From Vibrio pectenicida (GTDB lineage Bacteria; Pseudomonadota; Gammaproteobacteria; Enterobacterales; Vibrionaceae): DNA of 64,000 nucleotides. The position numbers and the translations under genes are program-made. Under the pieces are notes generated by a model. That model made no database searches. It was not told where the DNA came from and saw nothing but the letters and a program-made list of their open reading frames with translations. Each line of letters opens with the position of its first letter. Positions within the stretch are counted from its first letter, which is position 1. The DNA lies in NCBI GenBank assembly GCA_024347015.1, contig AP024889.1:2852001-2916000 (forward strand), read 5' to 3'. Positions 46,248-59,878 of this stretch are shown in pieces.

Positions 46248-46543
46248 AAAGTTTTGATTTCCTAACTAAATAGGATTGGGCTCAATGAATACTGACTTCA
46301 AAACTAATATTTACCGCTTATTCGAAAATAAACAGAAACATGTAATTCTAAAGCTATTATCGTTCTCTTCTTAAATAAATAGGAACAGAACGATAATGAA
46401 TTGACTGTGCCAAATAATGCCTTTCTACAAGAGAAAGTCGTTATTTGTATTGGTCACTCAGTTCATTGATACCTAAAGTGATTCAATAGAATCATTTTTG
46501 GATTATCATCAACGAGTGCCCACACAGATTGATAGGTTTAGTT

Positions 46544-46554
46544 TGTTAAAGAGC
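46544..46554 (-). promoter_or_regulatory. boxA antitermination site, operon A leader
   Basis: On the minus strand the sequence is GCTCTTTAACA, matching boxA (TGCTCTTTAACA) bound by NusB-NusE during rRNA transcription. It lies about 31 nt after the predicted start site. Confidence 0.75.
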
Positions 46555-46591
46555 GTTGCTTAGTTCCTTTTGGGTCATAAGCAGGACGCGT

Positions 46592-46619
46592 ATAATACGC
46601 GACTGACTATTGAAGTCAA
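46592..46619 (-). promoter_or_regulatory. rRNA operon A promoter
   Basis: On the minus strand TTGACT (46619-46614) and TATTAT (46597-46592) are 16 bp apart and followed by a GC-rich discriminator (ACGCGTCC), as in growth-regulated rrn promoters. Confidence 0.8.
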
Positions 46620-46651
46620 CATAAAACTCTTAGTTTTAAAAGCTTTATGGT

Positions 46652-46673
46652 GACTCGTCTATAAAGACAAGTC
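46652..46673 (-). terminator. Hairpin after the 5S of operon B
   Basis: A 9 bp stem with one G-T wobble (GACTTGTCT / AGACGAGTC on the minus strand) has a 4 nt loop. It is not followed by a clear U tract, so termination here may be weak and operon B transcripts could continue into operon A. Confidence 0.45.
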
Positions 46674-46682
46674 GAAATAAAA

Positions 46683-46799
46683 GCCTGGCGATGTCCTACT
46701 CTCACATGGGGAGACCCCACACTACCATCGGCGCTATTGTGTTTCACTTCTGAGTTCGGCATGGGTTCAGGTGGGTCCACAACGCTATGGTCGCCAAGC
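46683..46799 (-). rRNA. rrf: 5S rRNA, operon B
   Basis: The sequence is the same as the 5S of operon A, offset by 5860 bp. It is the last gene of operon B, which has no distal tRNA. Confidence 0.96.
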
Positions 46800-46926
46800 A
46801 AATTAGGTGACCCGCTGCGCACTCGCAACCGGTCAAAATCTGGAAAGCTGCTTACTCTTTAAAGAGCGTTCTCTACACATTCAATGTTCTACTTTGAGTC
46901 CACAACAAAACCCTTTGGGTGTTGTA

Positions 46927-49815
<2,889 letters not shown>

Positions 49816-50139
49816 ATACAACCCCAAAGAGTCTTGCTCAGTTGGTGTTGTTAATTAAACAACCAAAGTTGCTGTCTCATTATTTGAATGAGCGAGACAG
49901 CGTTCGATTTTGCCGGACTCAAATATAAACGCCACAACGAATTGTGGTGTTTCCAAGAACACTTGAATGTGTGTTGGTACCCAATCATTCTTTCGTTAAA
50001 AAGAATCATTAGGATTTGAGAACTTTTATTTGAACAACAACCAATCACGGTTATTGTTCGTCAGCTTTCCAAATTGTTAAAGAGCAAGATTCTAATTAAG
50101 AACCATGTTTAAGTGCACTATTGCAAATGCATTTAAAGA
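49816..50139 (-). other. tRNA-23S spacer of operon B with boxA
   Basis: The part up to 50085 is the same as in operon A, including boxA (50075-50085). The remaining 54 bp before tRNA-Glu is specific to operon B. Confidence 0.75.
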
Positions 50140-50215
50140 TGGTATCCCGTAGGGGAGTCGAACCCCTGTTACCGCCGTGAAAGGGCGGTGTCCTAGGCCT
50201 CTAGACGAACGGGAC
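50140..50215 (-). tRNA. tRNA-Glu (anticodon TTC), operon B
   Basis: The 76 nt minus-strand sequence is identical to the tRNA-Glu of operon A, with anticodon TTC and encoded CCA. Here it follows tRNA-Ala. Confidence 0.97.
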
Positions 50216-50237
50216 ACTGAGTTCCTAGAAGGAAACT

Positions 50238-50313
50238 TGGTGGAGCTAATCGGGATCGAACCGATGACCTCTTCGCTGCCAGCGAAGCGCTCTCCCAGCT
50301 GAGCTATAGCCCC
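50238..50313 (-). tRNA. tRNA-Ala (anticodon GGC)
   Basis: The 76 nt minus-strand sequence GGGGCTATAGC... has the anticodon loop GCTGGCAGC and an encoded CCA. The 16S-Ala(GGC)-Glu-23S spacer is a type reported in vibrios, unlike the Ile-Ala(TGC) spacer of E. coli. Confidence 0.97.
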
Positions 50314-50317
50314 ATCT

Positions 50318-52224
<1,907 letters not shown>

Positions 52225-52226
52225 AT

Positions 52227-52237
52227 TGTTAAAGAGC
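52227..52237 (-). promoter_or_regulatory. boxA antitermination site, operon B leader
   Basis: On the minus strand the sequence is GCTCTTTAACA, the same boxA motif as in operon A. The bases on either side differ between operons. Confidence 0.75.
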
Positions 52238-52279
52238 AATTCTTCTTTGATTTCGTTAACTCTTAAAGAAGAGTCGGCC

Positions 52280-52307
52280 ATTCTAGCGATATAAAATTTA
52301 GTGTCAA
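52280..52307 (-). promoter_or_regulatory. rRNA operon B promoter
   Basis: On the minus strand a perfect TTGACA (52307-52302) and TAGAAT (52285-52280) are 16 bp apart. A/T-rich DNA (52308-52338) lies immediately upstream, as expected for an UP element. Confidence 0.8.
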
Positions 52308-52529
52308 ACACTTTTTAAATTATTTTATATTTCTTTTTTGGCCTATCAACATGGCTTATTGAGCTGTGAGCCCTTGCCCTGTCGACGAGGAAGCATTATA
52401 GAGATCGCTATCACATTAGCAAGAGGTAAATTGAAAAAACTGGAAAAACAATGCCTAAGTGCCTAATATTCATTCAAGCTTCTATTTATTCAAGTTTACC
52501 CATAGACTTTAAAGGTAATATTCACAGAG

Positions 52530-52538
52530 TTATCCACA
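52530..52538 (+). promoter_or_regulatory. Perfect DnaA box
   Basis: The sequence TTATCCACA matches the high-affinity DnaA box. It is isolated, between the operon B promoter and the 3' end of cysH. Confidence 0.5.
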
Positions 52539-52560
52539 GGTGCGAGTTCAACATATGAAA

Positions 52561-52587
52561 TTAAAGACCGCTTTAAGCAGTCTTTAA
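52561..52587 (-). terminator. Hairpin downstream of cysH
   Basis: A near-perfect palindrome (TTAAAGAC...GTCTTTAA with one internal mismatch) lies 19 bp after the cysH stop on the minus strand. Only a short U run follows. Confidence 0.5.
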
Positions 52588-52605
52588 TGAATATATAAAT
52601 GCTCA

Positions 52606-53376
52606 CTATATGCCTGAACCATCACTCTCATCATCATGAAGACCACATTCCCGCTTTAGACCAAAGAAACGTGTTTGCTCTTCACTCATACCAGGTTCCC
52701 ATTTCTGAGTCGTATGTGTATCCCCAACAGACAAATAACCTTCATCTCTCAAAGGGTGATAACCCAAATGATACTCTTCTAAGTAATAGTGCACATCTTT
52801 ATTAGTCCAATCGATAATAGGTAGAAACTTAAATACCCCATTTTGGACAGATAATATCGGTAAATGTGCACGTGAATTCGATTGTTCGCGGCGCAGCCCT
52901 GAAAACCAAACTTTTACATTAAGCTCATTGAGTGCTCGCCGCATAGGTTCAACCTTATTAATACGGTTATATTTCTCAATTCCTTCAACCCCTTGTTCCC
53001 ACAATTTACCGTGGCGAGCTTCTTGCCAAGCTGTACTTTGCAGCGAGCGGTAGATCTTTAGATTGAGGTTTAACTTGTCAGTCAACTCGTCGATAAATTG
53101 ATAAGTTTCAGCAAATAGATAGCCCGTATCGGTGAGTATGACTGGGATATTCGGTTTTACTTGGGTAACAAGATGCAACATTACTGCCGCTTGAACACCA
53201 AAACTCGATGAGATAGCATGCACGCCTTCAAGGTGCTCTACGGCCCAACTCACCCTTTCCTGGGCAGTTTGCTTTTCAAGTTGAACGTTGATTTTCGCCA
53301 AGTTTAGCGTTTGCTCAGTTTTTGTTGTACTGAGTAAATAATCTAAGTCTGGCTTTTCAATAACAGAATCATTCAT
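52606..53376 (-). CDS. cysH: Phosphoadenosine phosphosulfate reductase
   Basis: The enzyme reduces PAPS to sulfite with thioredoxin in sulfate assimilation. The 256 residues carry the [13 protein letters not shown] substrate loop and the C-terminal redox motif ECGLH (catalytic Cys244). It has no extra cysteine pairs for an iron-sulfur cluster, so it is the PAPS rather than the APS type. Its ATG overlaps the cysI stop by 8 nt. Confidence 0.96.
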   Translation of the reverse strand: MNDSVIEKPDLDYLLSTTKTEQTLNLAKINVQLEKQTAQERVSWAVEHLEGVHAISSSFGVQAAVMLHLVTQVKPNIPVILTDTGYLFAETYQFIDELTDKLNLNLKIYRSLQSTAWQEARHGKLWEQGVEGIEKYNRINKVEPMRRALNELNVKVWFSGLRREQSNSRAHLPILSVQNGVFKFLPIIDWTNKDVHYYLEEYHLGYHPLRDEGYLSVGDTHTTQKWEPGMSEEQTRFFGLKRECGLHDDESDGSGI

Positions 53377-55105
53377 AAAAATCCCTCTTAGACACTATCA
53401 CCTCATCAATAATACCTGCGCGAATCGTAAAGTCTCCGAAGTGCTCACCTTCTTCGCGTTCACTCGACCAGCGCCCAACTAGATGATCGATTTCTTCTAA
53501 TATCTGTTTATCTGTGATGTTTTCTTTGTACATCTTAGGTACTCGCGTTCCACCACGATTTCCGCCTAAGTGCAAATTATATCGACCTGGCGCCTTACCT
53601 ACTAAACCAATCTCTGCCAACATAGCTCGTCCACACCCATTTGGGCATCCTGTAACACGTAAAATAATGTTGTCTTGCTCAGGAAATTCATGCTTATCGA
53701 GTATATTTTCTACATCAGTGACAAACTGAGGCAGAAAGCGCTCAGCTTCTGCCATTGCTAAAGGACAAGTTGGAAATGCCACACAAGCCATGGAATTCTT
53801 ACGTTGCTCACTAACAGTTTGATCCATCAAACCATGCGACAGTGCGATTTTCTCTATTTGGGCTTTATCTTTACTCGATATGCCAGCAACAATAAGATTT
53901 TGGTTGGCCGTCATACGAAAATCGCCTTGGTGAATCTTAGCAATCTCTGCTACACCTGATTTGAGCGGCTTATTTGGGTAGTCCAGCAGGCGGCCATTTT
54001 CTATAAAGAGCGTCAAGTGGTGCTTACCATCAATGCCTTTAGCCCAGCCTATTCGATCCCCTCGCTCGGTAAATTCGTAAGGTCGACTCTTTGCAAACAG
54101 CACTCCGGAACGCTTTTCTACTTCCGCCTTAAACACATCACTACCAACGCGATCTAACGTGTATTTTGTTTTAGCATTTTTACGATTTGACCGGTTACCC
54201 CAGTCTCGCTGAGTAGTCACCACCGCAGTAGCAACATCAAGAGTTTTATCTAGTGGGATATAACCAAAATCATCGGCACGCCTAGGGTAAGTTGATGTAT
54301 CCCCATGAGTCATGGCCAAACCACCACCCACAAGAACATTAAAGCCCACCAGCTTGCCTTCTTTAGCAATAGCAACAAAATTTAGGTCATTGGCATGAAC
54401 ATCTACATCATTTTGCGGCGGTATGACGACTGTAGTTTTAAACTTACGGGGCAAATAGTGATTACCTAAAATTGGCTCGTCGTCTTCCGTGGTCTCTACT
54501 TTTTCTCCATCAAGCCAAATTTCTGCATAAGCTTTGGTCTTGGGTAATAGGTGCTCACTGATCTTTTTAGCCCATTGATAAGCTTGTTGGTGAAGTTCTG
54601 ACTCCACCGGATTAGTGGTACATAACACATTGCGGTTAACATCCCCCGCTGTGGCAATAGAATCAATACCAATGCTATTTAGCGTTTGATGCATAAGTTT
54701 AATATTGGGTTTCAATACACCATGAAATTGGAACGTCTGGCGTGTGGTTAAGCGAATACTGCCATACAGAGAATGTTCAGTCGCAAACTTATCGATCGCT
54801 AGCCACTGCTGCGGTGAAATAATCCCCCCAGGCATACGCGCTCGAAGCATCACATTATGCAAAGGCTCAAGTTTTTGTTTTACACGTTCATTACGAATAT
54901 CACGATCATCTTGCTGATACATACCGTGGAACCGGATAAGCTGGAAGTTATCAGCCGTAAATCCACCAGTGATAGGATCTTGCAGTTCCTGCTCGATCGT
55001 ACCGCGCAGAAAATTACTCTCTTTTTTTAAACGTTCATTGTCCGCCAAAGGGCCCAGCTCTTCCCCTAATAAAAGTTGAGTATTATTGGTTATTGAAGTG
55101 CTCAT
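53369..55105 (-). CDS. cysI: Sulfite reductase hemoprotein beta subunit
   Basis: The 578-residue subunit carries siroheme and a [4Fe-4S] cluster and reduces sulfite to sulfide with six electrons from CysJ. The cluster cysteines are seen in [14 protein letters not shown] (with the upstream ACVAF) and in [10 protein letters not shown]. It lies between cysJ (1 nt overlap) and cysH (8 nt overlap). Confidence 0.97.
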   Translation of the reverse strand: MSTSITNNTQLLLGEELGPLADNERLKKESNFLRGTIEQELQDPITGGFTADNFQLIRFHGMYQQDDRDIRNERVKQKLEPLHNVMLRARMPGGIISPQQWLAIDKFATEHSLYGSIRLTTRQTFQFHGVLKPNIKLMHQTLNSIGIDSIATAGDVNRNVLCTTNPVESELHQQAYQWAKKISEHLLPKTKAYAEIWLDGEKVETTEDDEPILGNHYLPRKFKTTVVIPPQNDVDVHANDLNFVAIAKEGKLVGFNVLVGGGLAMTHGDTSTYPRRADDFGYIPLDKTLDVATAVVTTQRDWGNRSNRKNAKTKYTLDRVGSDVFKAEVEKRSGVLFAKSRPYEFTERGDRIGWAKGIDGKHHLTLFIENGRLLDYPNKPLKSGVAEIAKIHQGDFRMTANQNLIVAGISSKDKAQIEKIALSHGLMDQTVSEQRKNSMACVAFPTCPLAMAEAERFLPQFVTDVENILDKHEFPEQDNIILRVTGCPNGCGRAMLAEIGLVGKAPGRYNLHLGGNRGGTRVPKMYKENITDKQILEEIDHLVGRWSSEREEGEHFGDFTIRAGIIDEVIVSKRDFYE

Positions 55106-56946
55106 TAGTAGACATCCTTTTGATAACGTTTTTCTTTGCGTAGCTGATTAATAAATTCTTCGGCATCATCTCGCGATCTTTTTCCATATTGTTCGACGAC
55201 ATGGATTAAGGCTTGATGAACATCTTTTGCCATACGCGACGCGTCACCACAAACATAGATATAAGCGCCTTGCTCAAGCCAGCTCCACACTTCTTCACCC
55301 TTATCCAAAATACGATGTTGAACGTAAACTTTTTCGCTCTGATCGCGACTAAATGCCACATCAAGATGATTAAGCACGCCAGATTTAAGATACTTTTGCC
55401 ACTCAGACTGATAGAGAAAGTCCTGAGTAAATGTACGATCGCCAAAAAACAGCCAATTCTTACCTTGTGCCTCCCGAGTATCACGCTCTTGGATAAAACT
55501 GCGAAATGGTGCAATACCTGTCCCTGGCCCTATCATAATAATGGGAGTACTATCATCCGCTGGAAGCTTAAAATTGTTATTATGCTCAACAAATACTTTC
55601 ACTTCTGCGCCTTCATCAAGTCGACAATTGAGAAAACTCGATGCACCACCAAAACGTTGCTCACCACCTTGCTGATATTCAACCAAACCTACCGTTAAGT
55701 GCACCTCCTGCTCCACCTCACTTTGACTCGATGCAATCGAATATAAACGTGGCGTAAGGCGACGCAGCATGCTCACTAATTCTTGCGCTGATAATTGGGT
55801 TTTCTTTTCATTGAGCACATCAACAATCTGGGTCTGGTTGGCGTATTCACGCAGCTTGTCTTTGTTTTCTGCCAGTTTGAGTAATTTTTTACTCCCTGAA
55901 TACTCGGCAAACTTAGCCACAAACTGTGGATTAGCAGCGGTGATTTCGAACTGGCTAACCAATGCGCTATGAATAGATAGGCTTTTGCCATCAAGCTCGA
56001 TGCTTTCAACGCCAGATAGTGACACCTTGGCCAATATGGCATTGGCTAAGTCAGAGCTATTTTCAAACCACACACCAAGTGCGTCTCCCGGCTGATAACT
56101 TAAACTCGAACCCTCTAAATCAATCTCAATATGACGTACATCCTTGCCAGATTGGCGACCTGTTATTTTCTGATTTGTCAGCAATGTGGCAGGGTAAGGG
56201 TGTTTTTTATTGTAAGGCGATGGTGAGGCTTGACCAATTGGCAACTGCACGACTTGAGCTTCGCTGTTGGTCGATGCTAGGTCTTGTTTTACCTGCTCTA
56301 ATGCTTTTTGGCGCCAGTTAACTGCGTCGGCTTCATAATCAACATCACAATCAATGCGCTCGATAAAGGAATTAGCGCCAAGTTTTGCAAGGCAAGAGTC
56401 AAAATCTTTTCCTGTCTGGCAGAAAAATTCGTAGCTCGAATCACCCAACGCAATTACGCCATATTGTAAATTTGGCAATTTAGGCGCTTTCTTCGATTGA
56501 AGAAACTCGTGTAGCTCAATAGCATTATCCGGCGCTTCACCTTCACCATTGGTCGAAGCAACAATAATTACATGGGTTTCTTTGGCTAGCTGCTTACCTT
56601 TGTAGTCACTGGCGTCGTATAGCTGAACGGCAATACCTTGAGCGGCGGCCTCACTTTCTAGCGCTTCAGCCACACCTTTAGCATTACCAGTTTGAGAAGC
56701 AAAAATAATACTCAGTTTCCCCGCAGGCTTGGCAGCCAACGCAACCTGAACACTTGATGCTGCTTGCTCAGAAAATTGAGCTTGAGATAATCCCCAAAAA
56801 TAACCACTGACCCATGACAATTGCTGTGGTGACAATTCTGAAATGGTTTGCTGAAGCGAGTTCAACTGTTGGTCATTTAAGGGGGAAGCGATTGACGGTA
56901 GTTCTGGCGCCAGCCCAGAAGGTGGCACCTTGTTATTTAAAGACAT
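55105..56946 (-). CDS. cysJ: Sulfite reductase flavoprotein alpha subunit
   Basis: The 613 residues contain a flavodoxin FMN domain (about 70-210, [16 protein letters not shown]), an FAD-binding domain with RLYSIASS, and an NADPH domain with [13 protein letters not shown] and [12 protein letters not shown]. It passes electrons from NADPH to CysI. ATG 56946 was preferred over ATG 56967 because it aligns with E. coli CysJ and has AGGGA 10 nt upstream. It is the first gene of cysJIH; no CysB site could be assigned. Confidence 0.95.
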   Translation of the reverse strand: MSLNNKVPPSGLAPELPSIASPLNDQQLNSLQQTISELSPQQLSWVSGYFWGLSQAQFSEQAASSVQVALAAKPAGKLSIIFASQTGNAKGVAEALESEAAAQGIAVQLYDASDYKGKQLAKETHVIIVASTNGEGEAPDNAIELHEFLQSKKAPKLPNLQYGVIALGDSSYEFFCQTGKDFDSCLAKLGANSFIERIDCDVDYEADAVNWRQKALEQVKQDLASTNSEAQVVQLPIGQASPSPYNKKHPYPATLLTNQKITGRQSGKDVRHIEIDLEGSSLSYQPGDALGVWFENSSDLANAILAKVSLSGVESIELDGKSLSIHSALVSQFEITAANPQFVAKFAEYSGSKKLLKLAENKDKLREYANQTQIVDVLNEKKTQLSAQELVSMLRRLTPRLYSIASSQSEVEQEVHLTVGLVEYQQGGEQRFGGASSFLNCRLDEGAEVKVFVEHNNNFKLPADDSTPIIMIGPGTGIAPFRSFIQERDTREAQGKNWLFFGDRTFTQDFLYQSEWQKYLKSGVLNHLDVAFSRDQSEKVYVQHRILDKGEEVWSWLEQGAYIYVCGDASRMAKDVHQALIHVVEQYGKRSRDDAEEFINQLRKEKRYQKDVY

Positions 56947-57072
56947 GGTTTCGACATCCCTATTCATTGCATTATGTTAGATTAACCACTCTCTTTAATA
57001 ACAAGAAAGAATAGAAATGAATGTTTTATAACTTTTTGAATTAAAGAAAGCTTGTTTTTTCATCGCAAGCGA

Positions 57073-57303
57073 TCAATCTACCTCTACACGAACTTGAGTA
57101 AAGCCAACAGCCATGGCAGATTTCGACGCTAGATCTAAATCTGGATAATGACACTCTTCACCGTGAACATCGGTAAGCAGAACAAAACCACCACGGGCAT
57201 GACGAAATTCAACGATCCAAGTTCCTTCCTGGGCCGAGGGTTCAATAATGGCTTCAACGAGCTGTTCTTCTCGGTAAAGATTTCTAAGTTCATTTATCGT
57301 CAT
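57073..57303 (-). CDS. Small conserved protein of unknown function
   Basis: The 76 residues start MTINELRNLYREEQLVEA and have a compact alpha-beta pattern with WIVEFRHARGGFVLLTD and a closing helix-strand. I recognise no named family with certainty; similar small proteins are common in vibrios. ATG 57303 was chosen because GGAAGGAT lies just upstream; ATG 57318 is further out and lacks such a site. A Fur-box-like sequence lies immediately upstream. Confidence 0.7.
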   Translation of the reverse strand: MTINELRNLYREEQLVEAIIEPSAQEGTWIVEFRHARGGFVLLTDVHGEECHYPDLDLASKSAMAVGFTQVRVEVD

Positions 57304-57320
57304 AAGAATCCTTCCCATAA

Positions 57321-57341
57321 CTAATGATAACGATCACCATT
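57321..57341 (-). promoter_or_regulatory. Fur-box-like sequence
   Basis: The plus-strand sequence contains TAATGATAA, exactly nine consecutive bases of the Fur consensus GATAATGATAATCATTATC. The rest matches about half, for roughly 13 of 19 overall. It lies about 18 bp before the small gene at 57073-57303. Confidence 0.35.
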
Positions 57342-57403
57342 AATCATGGCCTACAGGACAAAGAACTGCTAATAAAAACCACCATGTTATAACTAATGGG
57401 AAT

Positions 57404-57433
57404 AAAAAACGCTGCGATATTACGCAGCGTTTT
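57404..57433 (-). terminator. Terminator of the barrel protein gene
   Basis: An 11 bp stem (AAAACGCTGCG / CGCAGCGTTTT) with a 6 nt loop has an A run that gives U residues on the minus strand, 30 bp after the stop codon. Confidence 0.9.
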
Positions 57434-57462
57434 GATTTATCTTAATCTTAATTTAATAATGG

Positions 57463-58137
57463 CTAGAAACTGTATTCCGCTCCGATGAAAAAGCCGTTAG
57501 CCATGATAAAAGGCTTACCCAATATGGTATTGGTTGTAGTCGCTTTAAACTCATCAGATTCAAGGTCAATTACGCGATAACCACCACGAAAGGTTAATGT
57601 CGAGTCTTTAATCGGCATACGATACTGCATCCCTGCCATAAGATCGGTACTCTTGATACCGCTGCTGTCACCAAAATTCATTTCACCAATGATATCAAAG
57701 TTAGTGTCTGGCACAGTTATTTCTGCATAACCATAAAAGGCCCATAACAATTCATTAAAATCTTTTGTTTGGCCATTATCAGCATTTTTGTATTTGGTAT
57801 TACTTAGGTCACTGAACGTAATACCCGCATCAAAATACAATAAATCATGTTCTAAAACAGGGTAGTACAGAGTTAAGTCCAGCTTATCAAACGCCATATA
57901 TTCGTTATCAACACCAGTGGTTCTTAACCTAGCATTGGGGACATATTTAAAGTCGTGCTCAATGGCTACATAGATAGAGGGCGTTACTTCTTTATCGCGG
58001 TCAACTTCATTAACTTCGGTTTCTATCCACCACGCTTCAGCACCCACTTTTGCCACCACAGAATCCTCTGCTATCGCTGCAAAACTTGCCATTGACATTG
58101 CAACTGCAGTCATCGCTACTAGTGCTGTTTTGTTCAT
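57463..58137 (-). CDS. Outer-membrane beta-barrel protein, TIGR04219-like
   Basis: The 224 residues start with a signal peptide (cleavage likely after AIA, residue 23). The mature protein begins EDSVVAKVGAEAWW, has alternating strand patterns and ends in an aromatic residue (GAEYSF), the signature for outer-membrane insertion. The AEAWW start resembles the TIGR04219 family found in vibrios, whose function is not known. It is monocistronic. Confidence 0.82.
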   Translation of the reverse strand: MNKTALVAMTAVAMSMASFAAIAEDSVVAKVGAEAWWIETEVNEVDRDKEVTPSIYVAIEHDFKYVPNARLRTTGVDNEYMAFDKLDLTLYYPVLEHDLLYFDAGITFSDLSNTKYKNADNGQTKDFNELLWAFYGYAEITVPDTNFDIIGEMNFGDSSGIKSTDLMAGMQYRMPIKDSTLTFRGGYRVIDLESDEFKATTTNTILGKPFIMANGFFIGAEYSF

Positions 58138-58227
58138 TTCTTGAACTCCTGAGCCTATCTACCATGAAGATGTTGCAGCGATAATAACACATTCTGTAGG
58201 CGGAGAATTGTCAAATTCCTGCGCGAA

Positions 58228-58437
58228 TTAGCGGTGTTTACATACGTAATTTTTGAAAAACCAAATACCTATTGCAATGACAATAAGGTATGGAATGAGC
58301 TTAAACACAGCACCGACCATTCCAAATAAGGCCATCACTAATAAACCAAAGCCAGCAGCAGCGAAGACAGTTAGCATAGTAAAGCCTGTTACCAGCAAGG
58401 TGGCAATAAAAACCAATATAAAGATCAGTTCTAGCAT
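58228..58437 (-). CDS. pspG: Phage shock protein G
   Basis: The 69-residue inner-membrane protein begins MLELIFILVFIATLLVTG, very like E. coli PspG, and has two to three hydrophobic helices. It belongs to the phage shock response to inner-membrane stress. ATG 58437 was chosen to match E. coli and because AAGGAG lies 6 nt upstream; ATG 58440 is also possible. The neighbour dusA is conserved. A sigma-54 type promoter lies just upstream. Confidence 0.88.
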   Translation of the reverse strand: MLELIFILVFIATLLVTGFTMLTVFAAAGFGLLVMALFGMVGAVFKLIPYLIVIAIGIWFFKNYVCKHR

Positions 58438-58464
58438 CATTTTCTCCTTTGTTAACAGTAACAT

Positions 58465-58482
58465 TGCAGAAACTACGCCAAG
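58465..58482 (-). promoter_or_regulatory. Sigma-54 (-24/-12) promoter of pspG
   Basis: On the minus strand the sequence is CTTGGCGTAGTTTCTGCA. The GG of TTGGC and the GC of TGCA are exactly 12 bp apart, the required spacing. Transcription would start near 58455, just before the ribosome binding site. E. coli pspG is known to be driven by sigma-54 and PspF. Confidence 0.75.
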
Positions 58483-58521
58483 TTTTATATTTAAACTTAA
58501 GAATCTGATTTATATAGAAAT

Positions 58522-58549
58522 AAAAAGAGCGCTGAATACAGCGCTCTTT
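58522..58549 (-). terminator. Terminator of dusA
   Basis: A 10 bp stem (AAAGAGCGCT / AGCGCTCTTT) with a 6 nt loop provides a U tract on the minus strand. It insulates pspG from dusA transcription. Confidence 0.88.
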
Positions 58550-58606
58550 AAATAAACAATCATAACTGGTGAAATTCACCACATTCTAGTCATCAATAGG
58601 TAATAT

Positions 58607-59608
58607 TTACACATTCAGCTCTTGGGGAATTTTACTCAAAGCCGTTTCTACGACTTCAACACCAGAGCCTGGCTTGTGGGCGTTTTCACTAATATAACGG
58701 CGCCACTGGCGCGCGCCTGGCATGTTCTGGAAAAGGCCCAACATATGACGAGTGATATGACCAAGGTAAGCGCCGTTTGATAACTGCTTCTCAATATACG
58801 GGTACATCTCTTCCACCACTTGAGTGCGCTTTTTCACCGGCGTATCCAAACCAAAAATGTCTTGGTCAACCTGAGCGAGTAGGTAAGGATTTTGGTACGC
58901 TTCACGGCCAACCATAACACCATCTAAATACGTAAGATGTTCTTTTGCCTCTTCAAGCATTTTTACACCACCATTAATGGCAATGTTAAGATCGGCAAAG
59001 TCTTGCTTAAGCTGATAGGCACGTGGATAGTCCAGCGGTGGGATCTCTCGGTTTTGCTTTGGGCTTAAGCCAGATAACCACGCTTTACGGGCATGAATAG
59101 TAAACTGTTCACAGCCCCCTTTGTCAGCGACAATCGATACAAAGTCGCTCAAAAATTGATAAGAGTCCTGCTCATCGATACCAATGCGAGTTTTCACTGT
59201 CACTGGGATATCTACCACATCTCGCATCGCGGCAATACAATCTGCCACCAGCTGAGGTTCAGCCATTAAGCAAGCACCAAAACGACCGTTTTGCACTCTA
59301 TCTGATGGGCAACCAACATTGAGGTTAACCTCATCGTAGCCTCTTTGCTGCGCAAGCTTAGCGCAAATGGCCAAGTCTTGTGGGTTTGAACCACCAAGCT
59401 GAAGCGCAAGCGGATGCTCTTCTTGGTTATGGGCCAAAAAGTCACCTTTACCGTGAATAATCGCCCCTGTCGTGATCATCTCGGTATAGAGCAAAGACTC
59501 ACCGGTCAACAAACGATGAAAGTAGCGACAATGACGATCGGTCCAATCCAACATAGGTGCTATTGAAAATCGGTTGGCGGCGTATTTTCTGGTATTGTCA
59601 GGTTTCAT
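58607..59608 (-). CDS. dusA: tRNA-dihydrouridine(20/20a) synthase
   Basis: This FMN enzyme reduces uridines 20 and 20a in the tRNA D-loop. The 333 residues start the barrel with [16 protein letters not shown] and have the catalytic cysteine in [14 protein letters not shown] (Cys100) and the INGGV phosphate-binding motif. It lies upstream of pspG on the same strand, the conserved order. Confidence 0.95.
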   Translation of the reverse strand: MKPDNTRKYAANRFSIAPMLDWTDRHCRYFHRLLTGESLLYTEMITTGAIIHGKGDFLAHNQEEHPLALQLGGSNPQDLAICAKLAQQRGYDEVNLNVGCPSDRVQNGRFGACLMAEPQLVADCIAAMRDVVDIPVTVKTRIGIDEQDSYQFLSDFVSIVADKGGCEQFTIHARKAWLSGLSPKQNREIPPLDYPRAYQLKQDFADLNIAINGGVKMLEEAKEHLTYLDGVMVGREAYQNPYLLAQVDQDIFGLDTPVKKRTQVVEEMYPYIEKQLSNGAYLGHITRHMLGLFQNMPGARQWRRYISENAHKPGSGVEVVETALSKIPQELNV

Positions 59609-59779
59609 AAGGTGTTACTCAAAATCTTACGACTGTAAATCACTACAGAAATTGGCTACAAAAAAACACGAAAACCGCCTATACCTGGTTTATTGTGAAT
59701 ATCGTAGTTAAAAATAATCGGCAGATTATACACGCAGAATCGAAAAAATTCAGAAAAAGAATGCGCTTTTTTAACTTGT

Positions 59780-59811
59780 AAAAAACACCTAACCTCTTTC
59801 AAGGTTAGGTG
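59780..59811 (-). terminator. Terminator of the 929-residue orphan gene
   Basis: A 10 bp stem (CACCTAACCT / AGGTTAGGTG) with a 6 nt loop is flanked by six A residues that become U on the minus strand. Confidence 0.9.
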
Positions 59812-59878
59812 GATTGTTGCTTTGATAATACCTTACATCCAGCTCTATTATGTGTGTATTAATAGAACTGGTCGTGTA

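Larger units (their letters stand above)
46248..46682 (-). promoter_or_regulatory. Leader region of rRNA operon A and inter-operon junction
   Basis: The 435 bp between the 16S of operon A and the 5S of operon B holds the operon A leader. About 290 bp of it is the same as the operon B leader. It also holds a boxA element, the promoter at 46592-46619 and the 3' end of operon B. No coding gene is present. Confidence 0.8.

Noticed and set aside
52530..52538. Replication origin
   Set aside because: A single DnaA box without a cluster of boxes, without dnaA, gidA or parAB nearby, is not enough.
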